From: Diadema setosum
Lineage: Eukaryota > Echinodermata > Echinoidea > Diadematoida > Diadematidae
Reading direction: 5' to 3'
NCBI RefSeq assembly: GCF_964275005.1
Contig: NC_092686.1
Span: 47,552,333 to 47,616,332 of the forward strand
DNA: 64,000 bases
The position numbers and the translations under genes are program-made. Under the pieces are notes generated by a model. It was not told the DNA's origin and made no database searches. It saw only the letters and a program-made list of their open reading frames with translations. Below, piece after piece: positions 42,936-53,160 of this stretch. Numbering within the stretch: the stretch's first letter is position 1; every line of letters starts with the position of its first letter.

Positions 42936-44539
42936 CATCATATTGAAGAAAAATTTGAAGCAGAACAATAAAAATGTCCAACTCTTGTCTTGGACAATGT
43001 CATCAAGATCACCGATATAAACCAATTAACCAATGTGAGTGTTCATTGATGAAACGATTAAAACTGTTCATGGATTAAAACAGGTACATTGTAATATTGG
43101 GAATCTCAGTAAACTTCTCTACATCACTATTACAATATGATCGAGATGGGTATGTCTTGTCCGCTGATTGTTAGTGTTCAAAACATATCCATGATATGTA
43201 GATGAAATAGTGTAATCTTTCAAATATTCAACCGCATCTGTAGTCTTGCAGGATTCATTCCTGGCACAGCTGTATCTTACAAACTCCAAGATATCCGGTG
43301 AAGCTGGTTTCACTGTACAGCAAGTTCAAACTGGGATGTACAATATGCATTCGTTTATCAGCAGAGTATGGTTGGGTTTAGATTTTGCCATTGAGTAAAA
43401 CCTGAAATAGGGTAAAACCATCAAATGTTATCAATTTCTCACCATTCTGCCGAGCATTTTGGCGGCTATCTTGAATATTTCCAAACTCTCAATGATGCAA
43501 GGGTGGTTTCGTCCAGATTCGCATTCAGCACAGTGATCAAAATAGGGTGGAATCATCAATAAAATTGCTCTCAATTGCGAAATATTAAAATTGAAATACG
43601 TGGAAATTTCCGGTTTTGGCGGCCATTTTGAAATCGGAATAGAATAGAACCATCAATTGTTCTCAATTTTGAACCATTGAGAATGAAATACGTGAGAATT
43701 TCCGGTTTTGGCGGCCATTTTGACGGCCATCTTGAATATCTCAAAATCCTCAAGGATGCAGGAGTTGTATCATCCAGATTCGGATTCAGCACCCTCCAAA
43801 CAGAGTAAAAACACCAATTGTTTTCAATTTCTCACCATTTAAAAGGAAATACGTGAGAATTTCCGGTTTTGGCGGCCATTTTGACGGCCATCTTGAATAT
43901 CTCAATATCCTCGAGGATGCAGGAGTTGCATTATCCAGATTCGAATTCAGCACCATCCAAACAGGGTAAAACCATGAATTATTTTCAATTTCTCACCATT
44001 TAGAAGGAAATACATCGGGATTTCTGGTTTTAATTGGCAGTTATTTCGGCGGCCACTTTGGCGGCCATCTTGAATATCTCAAAACCCTCAAGGATGCAAG
44101 AGTTGCATCATCCAGATTCGGATTCAGCACCATCGAAATAGGGTAAAACCATCAATTGTTTTCAATTTCTCACGATTCAAAAGGAAATACATGGGAATTT
44201 CCAGTTTTGGTGCCCATTTTGGCGGCCATCTTGAATATCTCAAAATCCTCAAGGATGCAAGAGTTGCATCATCCAGATTCGGATTCAGCACCCTCGAAAT
44301 AGGGTAAAACCATCAAGTGTTTTCAATTTTTCACCATTGAGAATGAAATACGTGAGAATTTCCGGTTTGGGCGGCCATTTTGGCGGCCATCTTGAATATC
44401 TCAAAACCCTCAAGGATGCAAGAGTTGCATCATCCAGATTCGGATTCAGCACCCTCGAAATAGGGTAATACCATCAAAAAACATTGGGTGGACGGTAAAA
44501 CAAGGTTAGGCCCAAAAAGTGGCTTTGGCACCCAGACTA

Positions 44540-44984
44540 TTTCGACCAAAATGATCTCTTCGATGCTCATGGGCTGCGACGACCACAGGTGACCGTTGTA
44601 CAGAGGAGGCCGTGAGGTGATGTAGCATCGTCAGCATCTTGAGCTGTATTTCTTTTGACTTACTTTTAATAGCAAAATGATCGGAATACTTTCCCTATTT
44701 ACTAGAACACAAGTTATTTTCACGTGACATCGTCCTAAAGATCTTTACTCAGTTATTCATATTCCACATATAAAATACAGAATATATAAAAAAAAATATC
44801 GTGACATTGTTTATATAATCACAAATGTGGAAGGGATTATACTAAGAAGCACTGCTTGTAAAATGTAGACCCCTACGGAATACAGACATTGAAGAAAAGG
44901 CAAAGTGTTATAACGAAAACACTATTTATTATGTACAAAGGCTCAACCAAAGAGGTTCACCGAACCCTGGAATGTTACATATCA
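44540..44984. other. no gene recognised
   Basis: Sequence between the foldback element and the LINE relic. Nothing identifiable. Confidence 0.4.
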
Positions 44985-45740
44985 TCATCATTCATACAGC
45001 TCGTTTATTCATTTATAAGATAAAAACATACAAATATGCCATGCATACATACATAAATACAAAGCATACAATAATCAATGAAAATGTATAACATAATGGA
45101 CATAACAAATTAACAGAATAACGCACACAGCCTTTGGTAATGTGAAATGAAAAAGAGAACTTGGAGGAAAGCCTTAGAAGCCTCGTGAGGAGGTATGGTT
45201 CTCTTGAACCTTCTAATGAGGTATTTTACTGGCATTTAACAAATCAGATTAATGAGGAAACATACAAAGAAAACACACACACACACACGAAATGCAAAGA
45301 TATCTAAAACAAATAAGGGAGATCAACTTTTCATCAGTTTGAATTCAATAATTCAGTCATATCGACCTTTTGAGGGATTTTTGAACAATCTTAAGGTTTG
45401 ACATGACTTAATGTTATTTGGTAATTAGTTCCAGACAACAGGAAAGCTAAATCTGACAGATCTTTGAGTAAAAGTGGAATTAACTTGAACAAATGAAAAT
45501 TATGACTACTCCCGTTCTCATGATGGTGAATACTGCTGTATTGATATAAAATATTTTGCATTGTGTGCAATGGTAACAAGTTTTTGAAATGAAAGAAGCC
45601 GAGTATTGCAGTATGGTAGAAATATAAATCTTGAAATTGTGATATATTCAGTTGTTTAAACAGTGGCCCAGAATAAGAACGATAATGACTCCCTGTGCAA
45701 ATACGTACAACCTTCTTTTTTCACTTCAAAATGGAATTTA
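44985..45740 (-). pseudogene. 3' relic of a LINE: C-terminus of reverse transcriptase ORF and 3' UTR
   Basis: Minus-strand translation from 45733 to 45391 reads KKVVRICTGSHYRSYSGPLF, LFKQLNISQFQDLYFYHTAI, KNLLPLHTMQNILYQYSSIH and a SHNFHL motif. This is the region after the reverse transcriptase in CR1/jockey-type ORF2 proteins. A 3' UTR of about 400 bp follows to the A-rich end near 44985. 5'-truncated, as is usual for LINE insertions. Confidence 0.7.
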
Positions 45741-47525
45741 GCTTATCTTTAACCTATTTAAACCTGAACATAATAGCGCAGGTTTATGTACGAAACGTTT
45801 ACCAAGTGCATATGCCATTAGAATAACAATGAAACAGAAAATAACCATCTGAGTATACGAAATGAAAATACTTCTATAAAACATTGGTTAAGATATAGAG
45901 ACATTATGATTACCATGAAATCGATTATTAATACTTATCAAGAAACATTTTTTTTTTTAGCTTACACTTCAAGCTATTATAGCTTTGAGCATGTTTCAAT
46001 GAATGATCAAAGGACTTCCAAAGTTTAGGACCCGTCAACATAAAATTGATAAAGTTATTATGTTATGCAAGAGTTGCAATGATTCAAACATTGGTTTGTT
46101 TGTTTGCCGTTATAGTTGCCAAAAGTTGGCTTATAATGTCCTTGCCCACGAACAATTTGGAAAGCAGTTGGAGATGGTCTCATTGATTTGTATAATGTAC
46201 GCCTACTGTGACTGATGTCACTTTTTTGGGGGGTTGGGGTGGGGGAGGGGGTCAATAACAGAGTTCTCACTGCTTTGCGATTTTTTTTTTTTTAGATGAC
46301 TTGCATAAGTATTCTCAAGTCATGCATTCGTTTGTTTGTTTAACTGTCACTGAGCTGTTGTTGTTGTTGCATGCCTTCTCCTGATGGTGACACTTATACA
46401 ATCTATTCTTCTTTGTTTGGCCAGTCAGTTTCCTGTTGGCCTAATAATATACCAAGTCACTAAAATAAGCAATGCAGCTGACGCCAATACCATCAAAAAT
46501 AACAGTGCGCAGTCTCAGAATATCTGCGATCTAATTGGCTGATCACCATGAATATTTTTACCAACTAAATGGCAGCTTTTCATCTCGTTCGTCCACGTCA
46601 TCGTCCTGCAAAATTTGTACCAGAATTATAATACTATAGTGCATGTATAGTAATGAAGTTAGCATGTTAGTGGCTGTCTGTCTGTTGTATATGCATCATT
46701 TTGTTTAATTTGTAGAATGTAACCCAGTTTCATATACATTTTATTCCATTGGAATAGTCGCGACCTTCCAAAGATTTAATCAAATCTAAGTTTCTTCCCC
46801 GAAATGTGGTTGAGAGATTGAAGTCAACGCCCTAATTCAATTTACGTTTCATTTATTTTGATGTCAACTTTACGCATCGCTTGATTCTTGTTACATTTCC
46901 CACTCTGATTCTTTTGACCGACATTAAATGACATTTATTTGTTACATCTGAAGTTCTGAGTTATCTTCACCACCAAATATTTGATAAAACATGATCGTGC
47001 TGGACTCGCTAATTGCACAATTTTGTTTTGCTATCCTGCACGTGTAATTTCTTCTTCTTCTTTTTTTTTTACAGCAGAGTTTGTGATTGTGTAAGAGGGG
47101 ATGTGTGTGTGTGTGTGATAAAAAAAAAACAACTTCTACTACCAACAACCTACTTATTGATAGACACACAAAATATACATTATAGATTGTCATGAGGAAA
47201 AACATACAAGAGTTAGTTTAAGAAAAGAGCGCTTGATTATCAAAAGTGCTTACGAAATTGAATATTTACTGTTTCTTACTATAATGCTGCACATGCATAT
47301 CAATGCATTGTTTTTATTCCGCTACACTTCATGCCATGTTACAGTTTATGTGAACATGTCGCTTACTATGTTTCATAATAGCTCCATCCTTGAAAATAGA
47401 TTTGATTTTCGGTGTTAGGTAACTGTAAATTTTGATAGAGGTACATATCACTCGTCAAAACTGAAGAGAGATTGTGGCGGACGAATCGAAAAGAAAAAGA
47501 CATGTGGACATTGGCCGCCGAAAGC
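45741..47525. other. intergenic and receptor upstream region
   Basis: AT-rich, with a G-run at 46229-46252 and several homopolymers. No gene recognised; the receptor promoter lies at its right edge. Confidence 0.4.
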
Positions 47526-47560
47526 TATAAAATGAACCGAAACAGCGGTGTAGTGTCAGT
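47526..47560 (+). promoter_or_regulatory. TATA box and initiator of the receptor gene
   Basis: TATAAAA at 47526-47532, and TCAGTC with its A at 47558, 32 bp downstream of the first T. This is the normal TATA-to-initiator distance. The start codon is 111 bp further on. Seen in sequence; promoter activity is inferred. Confidence 0.55.
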
Positions 47561-47668
47561 CAATATTATAACTCTTCACCGGCCTATTTGAGCATCCAGA
47601 TTTTACGCTTAATCATAAGCCAAAACTTGTCCGAAACTAACTGCGTCACGTGTTGACCGAATTACATT

Positions 47669-49962
47669 ATGTCGATGTCTGTGAGTACCAACGACGTGAC
47701 CGATGTATATTCAATTCTCTCGCTATATCAAGAAAGTGTTTTCTCGAACCATACAGTGGGAGTTAGGGAAAATGATTTAACTGATGTCCGGTCAAGTTTA
47801 ATCACCTTCACCAACCTCATTTTGACCTCTATCATTACAGTACTGATCATTGCAGCCAACGGTATGACTCTTGCTGCTTTCTGTGTCGAAAAACGACTAC
47901 GGACTTACAACAATTACTTCGTCGTCAACCTGGCCATTCTCGACCTCATTATCGGTCTCCTTCTCCCTGTTGGCGTGGCTCATAGTTTTCTCGGTAGATA
48001 TCCTTTCTCCAAACCTGTTTGTAGAGTCCTGGGTGGAATCAAGAACGGGATCACCAATGTCTCCAACGTGACGGTGGTCGTCATCTGCGTCGACCGGCAT
48101 CGTGCAACCTTCGACCCCATCAACCACTTCATGTCTCGCAGCAAGCGAAAGGCCACTCTGTCGATCTCCCTCACGTGGCTGATATTTATGACCTTCTGGC
48201 TGTTGTACTACACGGCTTGGGAGTTCATCAACGACTTCGACAACGGCGACCACTGCATACATTGGGATGCTTACAACTCAAGGGCATTCATTTTCAGCAT
48301 GATCTTGATTTTCTATCTGCCTTTCGTTCTCGTTGCCGTCTTGTATCTCCAAATTTTGAGGAAAATCGTAAATACGCTGGGTGGCAAGAGTGTGGGGAGA
48401 AAATTCGATGAGAAAAAAGCCGAAATCTCTGCAAATGACAGGACATCGGACGAATTCTTGGAAGAGGAAGTGACGTCAGCGGCCATGCCCCCTGTGGTCG
48501 TCGCCATCGAATCAACGAAAGGGAAGGAGGTAGAACATAACTCACCTGAGACTGCTACACGAAAAGATCGAGCCGCTGGGAATAAACCTGTCGTAAGTAT
48601 ATACTAAAAAAAAAAAGCAAAACCTCAGTGAATGAAAGCGAAACGAAATCGCGGCGGAACGAAATTTAAAACCTTTGAAATATTATGAGTGATGTCTAAC
48701 GAACAAAAAAGTACATGTTTCCTTAACCGACAGAAAAAGAAACACGCTGTGGAGTTATCATAGTGATAGGTATGTAACATAAATTACATTGTAATGTTTT
48801 TTCATGTTTTGCTTATGTATGGAACGTATGACACATATAAATTTACACGAGTAACCATAATTTATACATCCCATGATTTTATTCGAGTTGAACAATGTTG
48901 AAACATTTTAGTTATTATGACCCCGGGTTATAACCTTTCATGAGAGAAATGTTAACCTTTCAAAACGTTTGTGGAAGGGGAATAAACTGTTCTGATGATT
49001 AACTATAACACAACCATTGTAAAATATGCAGTACCTGAGCTGATGTCGCAAGATCATCTTTCTCATACAATTTGCGTACGTTCTTTGTTACTGATATTGC
49101 TGTGACACGCAAGCATGTAAAACTGGGAATAGCACACCATTCCCACTGCTATCCTGTAAAGGTAAAACTCTTCACTGAGCTTTTGCATCGATCTGATTAA
49201 TTATCTGTAATGGATGCCGGATGCGCCAAACTTGGTTAGCAGGTATAGGGAGGAAAGATCTTTGACATGCGCATTTACAGAAACTTGACAGTTCATCTTG
49301 CTCCGGTACATCCGAGTTTGAGATTGAATGAAGATGGTAGAAAAGTTGTATATTTGCAATGAAATTTATATCATGGTTTTAATTGTATTCTCGAGTGACA
49401 AAATGATGCTGATAAAAGAGATAAGAATGCTGATAATAATTAGTCACCACCATCATCGTCATCATCATGAGTATAATCACAATTATGACAGTGATGTTTA
49501 GTTATTTGCAAGGCGTGAAAAAAAAATGTTATGAATTTATATCATGGCAGCTGTCTAACATTATTCAATCCTTCCGCAAAGGAGGTGAGATAAGTACACT
49601 CAACCGTAATGGGTTTTAATCTTGATTCTTGGGTTACAATCTTTGTCCTGCTCGTGGTGGTGTCCTAGACTAAGCGCGAATCAATGACGGAATCGCGGAA
49701 GGCTACTCGGACTCTTCTCTTCATCATTCTCTCGTTCGTGGTCACTTGGTTGCCCATCAGCCTCATCGACCTCCTCTACACCATCGAGCCCCGCCTCATC
49801 GTGCCGGGTCTCTCCTATTCGGCATATATCTTTTTCGGCTGGATGCGATACGCCAACAGCCTTCTCAACCCCCTGGCCTACGCCGCTACCCAGCCACTCC
49901 TAAGGGCCACTATTTTGGACATCCTGCGTTGTGGTCGTTGCTGGAAGGTTGTCCCACCTTAA
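47669..49962 (+). CDS. class A (rhodopsin-like) GPCR, muscarinic/histamine-like orphan
   Basis: Two coding exons, 47669-48592 and 49669-49962, joined by GTC|GTAAGT and GTCCTAG|ACT in phase 0; 405 codons. Seven helices are visible. Key residues: Asn64 (1.50), Asp92 (2.50, NLAILD), Cys118 (3.25), DRH motif 142-144 (variant of DRY), Trp170 (4.50), Cys196 in loop 2, Pro218 (5.50), TWLP with Trp335 and Pro337 (6.48, 6.50), and WMRYANSLLNPLAY with Tyr379 (7.53). NHT at 27-29 is a glycosylation site, and CGRC near the end may be palmitoylated. Helices 6 and 7 look muscarinic/histamine-like, but position 3.32 is Lys125, not the amine-binding Asp. Loop 3 is about 90 residues and acidic. The intron falls just before helix 6. 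The ligand is not predictable. Confidence 0.88.
48593..49668 (+). other. intron of the receptor gene
   Basis: 1076-bp GT-AG intron. Contains AT-rich sequence and short ATC repeats; no recognised insertion. Confidence 0.85.
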
Positions 49963-50073
49963 GAATTGGTGACTCATGTAGGGTTCTACATCAATTATTG
50001 CTTCTTCTTCTTCTTCTTCTTCTTTTTATTTGGCAACTATTTTACATTAATGTATTTATGTATGGTTTGTAGC

Positions 50074-50079
50074 AATAAA
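50074..50079 (+). terminator. poly(A) signal AATAAA of the receptor gene
   Basis: First AATAAA after the stop codon, 112 bp downstream and after a CTT microsatellite. A second AATAAA follows near 50127. Position and strand fit; not proven. Confidence 0.5.
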
Positions 50080-50127
50080 CAAAGTCATTAATATAATACC
50101 CGAACTTTTACATGTTGGTTGTAAAAA

Positions 50128-52914
50128 TAAAGTTTGTTGAAATATCTGTGCGTCACTGGTTCCAGTATAGTTTGGCACCCCAGTTCGAGCGATATTAGTT
50201 TCTGTAATAATTTGTCATTGGCTATAAAAGAAAAAAGAACCAACAACCGGATGCTAAATAACTTATTATCCAATATCTAATGTTTATAAACGAACCCTGA
50301 TTTATTCCCTCTGATATTCTTGCTTTCTTTTTTTTTTGTGTGACTCTGTTACGTTCCTATCATATCTGTTCCTCTCAATTCATTCATAATAATAGTCGTT
50401 TTAGGAACTGTACATTGAAGGCTAGTAAGTGTTAGTATTCAACGATATTTTCCGATTTCCTCGTCTGAAAGTACTTGAAAAGAGTTTGTTTTTGCATTTT
50501 ATCAGCAAACTTGCTTTGTTTCGTTGATGCTGAAATACGACTGAATGAAAGCTTAACTTGATTCTGACGTTTTCTCTGTTTGATACGCTTTCTCCCAGCT
50601 ATTAGGAAGGCAACTCTTTGACTTATTCATTTCCACAATGGTGAGAATTTCGTGTTGGTCAATGTAGTTATATTTTAGTTGAATATTGCGATGACCATAA
50701 TATGCAGATGCAGAAATTACGAAAATACATAAAGAATAAATTTAGACAAAAAGAATGATGTATTCTTCAGCAAGATACCAACAGGATAATAACATCCTGC
50801 TGGGTCAAATCAGGATTATGGTTTCATTTGAATCAATAAAGACTGTTGACTGTACATGGGTGTAATTTGAACTAAGTGAATTTTTGCGACTCGAGCAAAG
50901 TAGTTTGTAGGCTTCTAATTATGATTTGCCTATATTCCGCTTGTTTGTCGATAGATGTATTTGGTAGTTTATAAACAATGTACACAGATGAAATGTAGAT
51001 GAAGACTAAGTGTTAGAACCAGTGTATTATAAATTGTCTGTTAAAATTCCTTACAAGCTTCAATGTATCAAGGTTATTATGGCTTTTCGCCAACTCCGTG
51101 AGAGTATAAGCTTGCAATCATACTGTCACTGTGCATCTTCTCAAGTCTTTGTATCAAAAATTTGATAAACGCAACAAGTTTGTTGTGAGATGTAATCAAC
51201 TTGCATTTCTTCGTGGTGTGTAAAATGTTTAGTAAATAAAAAACAAACACTTTCGTCAACATCCTGCTATACACATTGTGACCGTCATTTTCGCGACTCG
51301 GTATACGGAGATGAGGTACGCAGTTATCAACGTTACCGCCTGTATGGTAAGAAGCAAGAGAGGGCGTAATCCCTACCAAAGTCCGCATTGCTCAGTCTCA
51401 ACAGGGAGGTGAGAGTCATACCTCCCTGGTCTAAAGAACGCTTTAAAAAGTACTGCTGTGAAGGTGGCGGATTGCAAGAAAACTTTCAAAGTTGGTATTA
51501 CCAATGAGGTGTGAACCTCCTTGGTATTACCAGAGCAGATGACTTTTTTACGAAAGGATGGCTTTCCTGGATGGAACGAAAGTCTCTGAGCATGTCATTG
51601 TAAAGGAAATTGTCTGCAGAGACAAAAGAGAAATTAATGTTCGGAGGATATCCTTATAGGAATATTTCAAGCAATTAAAAGTCTTTTTCTCTTCCAGTTC
51701 CTTGTACTGATTTGACTTCTCGACAACTTAAAGTCAAACTGTCCATGAATTAAAAATGCGACATGGGAATTATTATGAAGTGTATAGAGAGCACAAACGA
51801 GATAGAACCTCATGGCACTGACACATTTTCCTAAGTATAAACTGATTTACAATCATGGTCTGTTCAAGAACATAATTATTTTAGTTTCTTCGTCATGCTT
51901 CTCCTATTAAGAGAGAATTACATTCTGATTACAGGGTTGTGTTTACTTGCCGGGTAATCAGAGAAGGTCGCAACTCTGTCTGTTTGAGACATAGAGTCCT
52001 ATACACTTGAAGTTGAGAAAAGAGCTGGTGAGTAGCTGACTGCTTGATTGAAAATATCGCGAACATGACAACATCAATACATCTCTTATTAAAAACAAAC
52101 AGAGATTTTAGTAATAATGTTATGAAATCTAGCAGAGCGGTGTAGACGGCAAAACCTTGTAAACTAAAATGACCAACTATGACCTTACAACATCTTTCGC
52201 CGGCGAATTCTTAAATGGAAAAGATGAGTACAAAATTTTCCAAAACACTTTCAGCGAAGGAGTCGGAGTCCAACTTGAAGAGCAAGTCTTTGTCTGCCTG
52301 ACAGCTGTCAAATTCAGACAGCTACGTTCAGTGGGTCTGGACTGGAGACTATTGGGAAAATTATGGGAAGGGGTCATTGCCTCCTGCTGACGAGAGAGAG
52401 AGAGAGAGGGGGGGGGGAGACAGAGAGATAAAGAGAAAGAGAGTGATAGACAGACAGACAGAATGGAATAGTCCCCTTTTGTTTTATCTTATGATGGTAT
52501 AGATAAACGTGGATGGAGTGAACAACCATGGATCAAGATATAATGAATGGGTAGGTAAAGATGAAATGAAACAAAACAGTGCAGTTTTTCTTTAATGATG
52601 AAGTATGTTTCCTAGAATTATGGGATGACCTATAATCAAGACAAAAATTGCAATTTAATCATTAACCGTTGGTCACAAATCTGGGCAATCATTGAAGACG
52701 CCACTTGATCGTTTCAGATGGTGAATAACATGACGTTAGTAATCAAGTCGTGCGCAGTTGTATCTGTAATGAAGAAATTCATGCAGCGTGGGTATTGGAT
52801 CATGTCTACGTCATGATAAATCACATTCTTGTCGTTGCCGTTCTGGGCTAAGAAATAATAGGGGTGGGAGGGGAGAGAAAGGAGATGTAAAGGGTATAGG
52901 CAATGTTAGAGAAA
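50128..52914. other. intergenic, no gene recognised
   Basis: AT-rich sequence. Holds two small hairpins at 51402-51428 and 51493-51531 and a GA/G tract at 52390-52445. An open frame of 73 codons at 52169-52390 has no recognisable motif. Confidence 0.4.
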
Positions 52915-53160
52915 TCCCTACGGTGCGATTGCATCGACTCTTCACCCCATGGCACCCGGGGCTCTACCGGCTCATCATCAGTCTGCGGGAGGGCTACTTC
53001 ATACCAGACGGGTTGACATCTGCTTCGGGGAGGGTCATCACCGCAACCCGCTCGCGACTGCGTCACCTAGCAACGACTGTCAATGGAAATCAACAGCGCT
53101 TTCCATCGCGCAGGAGTAGAGTAGTTCGCTTCGTCGAACGGAACTACCTTGCCTTGTGCA
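52915..53160. other. GC-rich island with an X-box-like site
   Basis: GC-rich compared with both flanks, with open frames on both strands. The plus frame reads RLHRLFTPWHPGLYRLIISL and the minus frame EVALPQTDDEPVEPRVPWGE. Neither is recognised. GTCACCTAGCAAC at 53062-53074 fits an RFX X-box. It could be a promoter with a first exon, or an exon of an unknown gene. Confidence 0.3.

Larger units (their letters stand above)
40330..44539. mobile_element. foldback (FB/TU-like) element, 4.2 kb
   Basis: Outermost ends TAGTCTGGGTGCC (40330) and GGCACCCAGACTA (44539) are inverted repeats. They continue through TTGTTTTGCCGTCCACCCAA and its complement. Each arm is a tandem array of 160-180 bp units: about nine in the left arm (to about 41960) and six or seven in the right (from about 43390). 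Units carry AAGATGGCCGCCAAAATGGC and TCCTTGAGGATTTTGAGATA. The loop (41960-43390) has no transposase but holds a nested MITE (42597-42870). Drosophila FB and sea-urchin TU elements have such long arms built of tandem repeats. Its left end is about 195 bp upstream of the sortilin start codon. Confidence 0.85.

Noticed and set aside
47897..48545. Minus-strand frames opposite receptor exon 1
   Set aside because: Shadows of the GC-richer coding exon; no recognisable domain.
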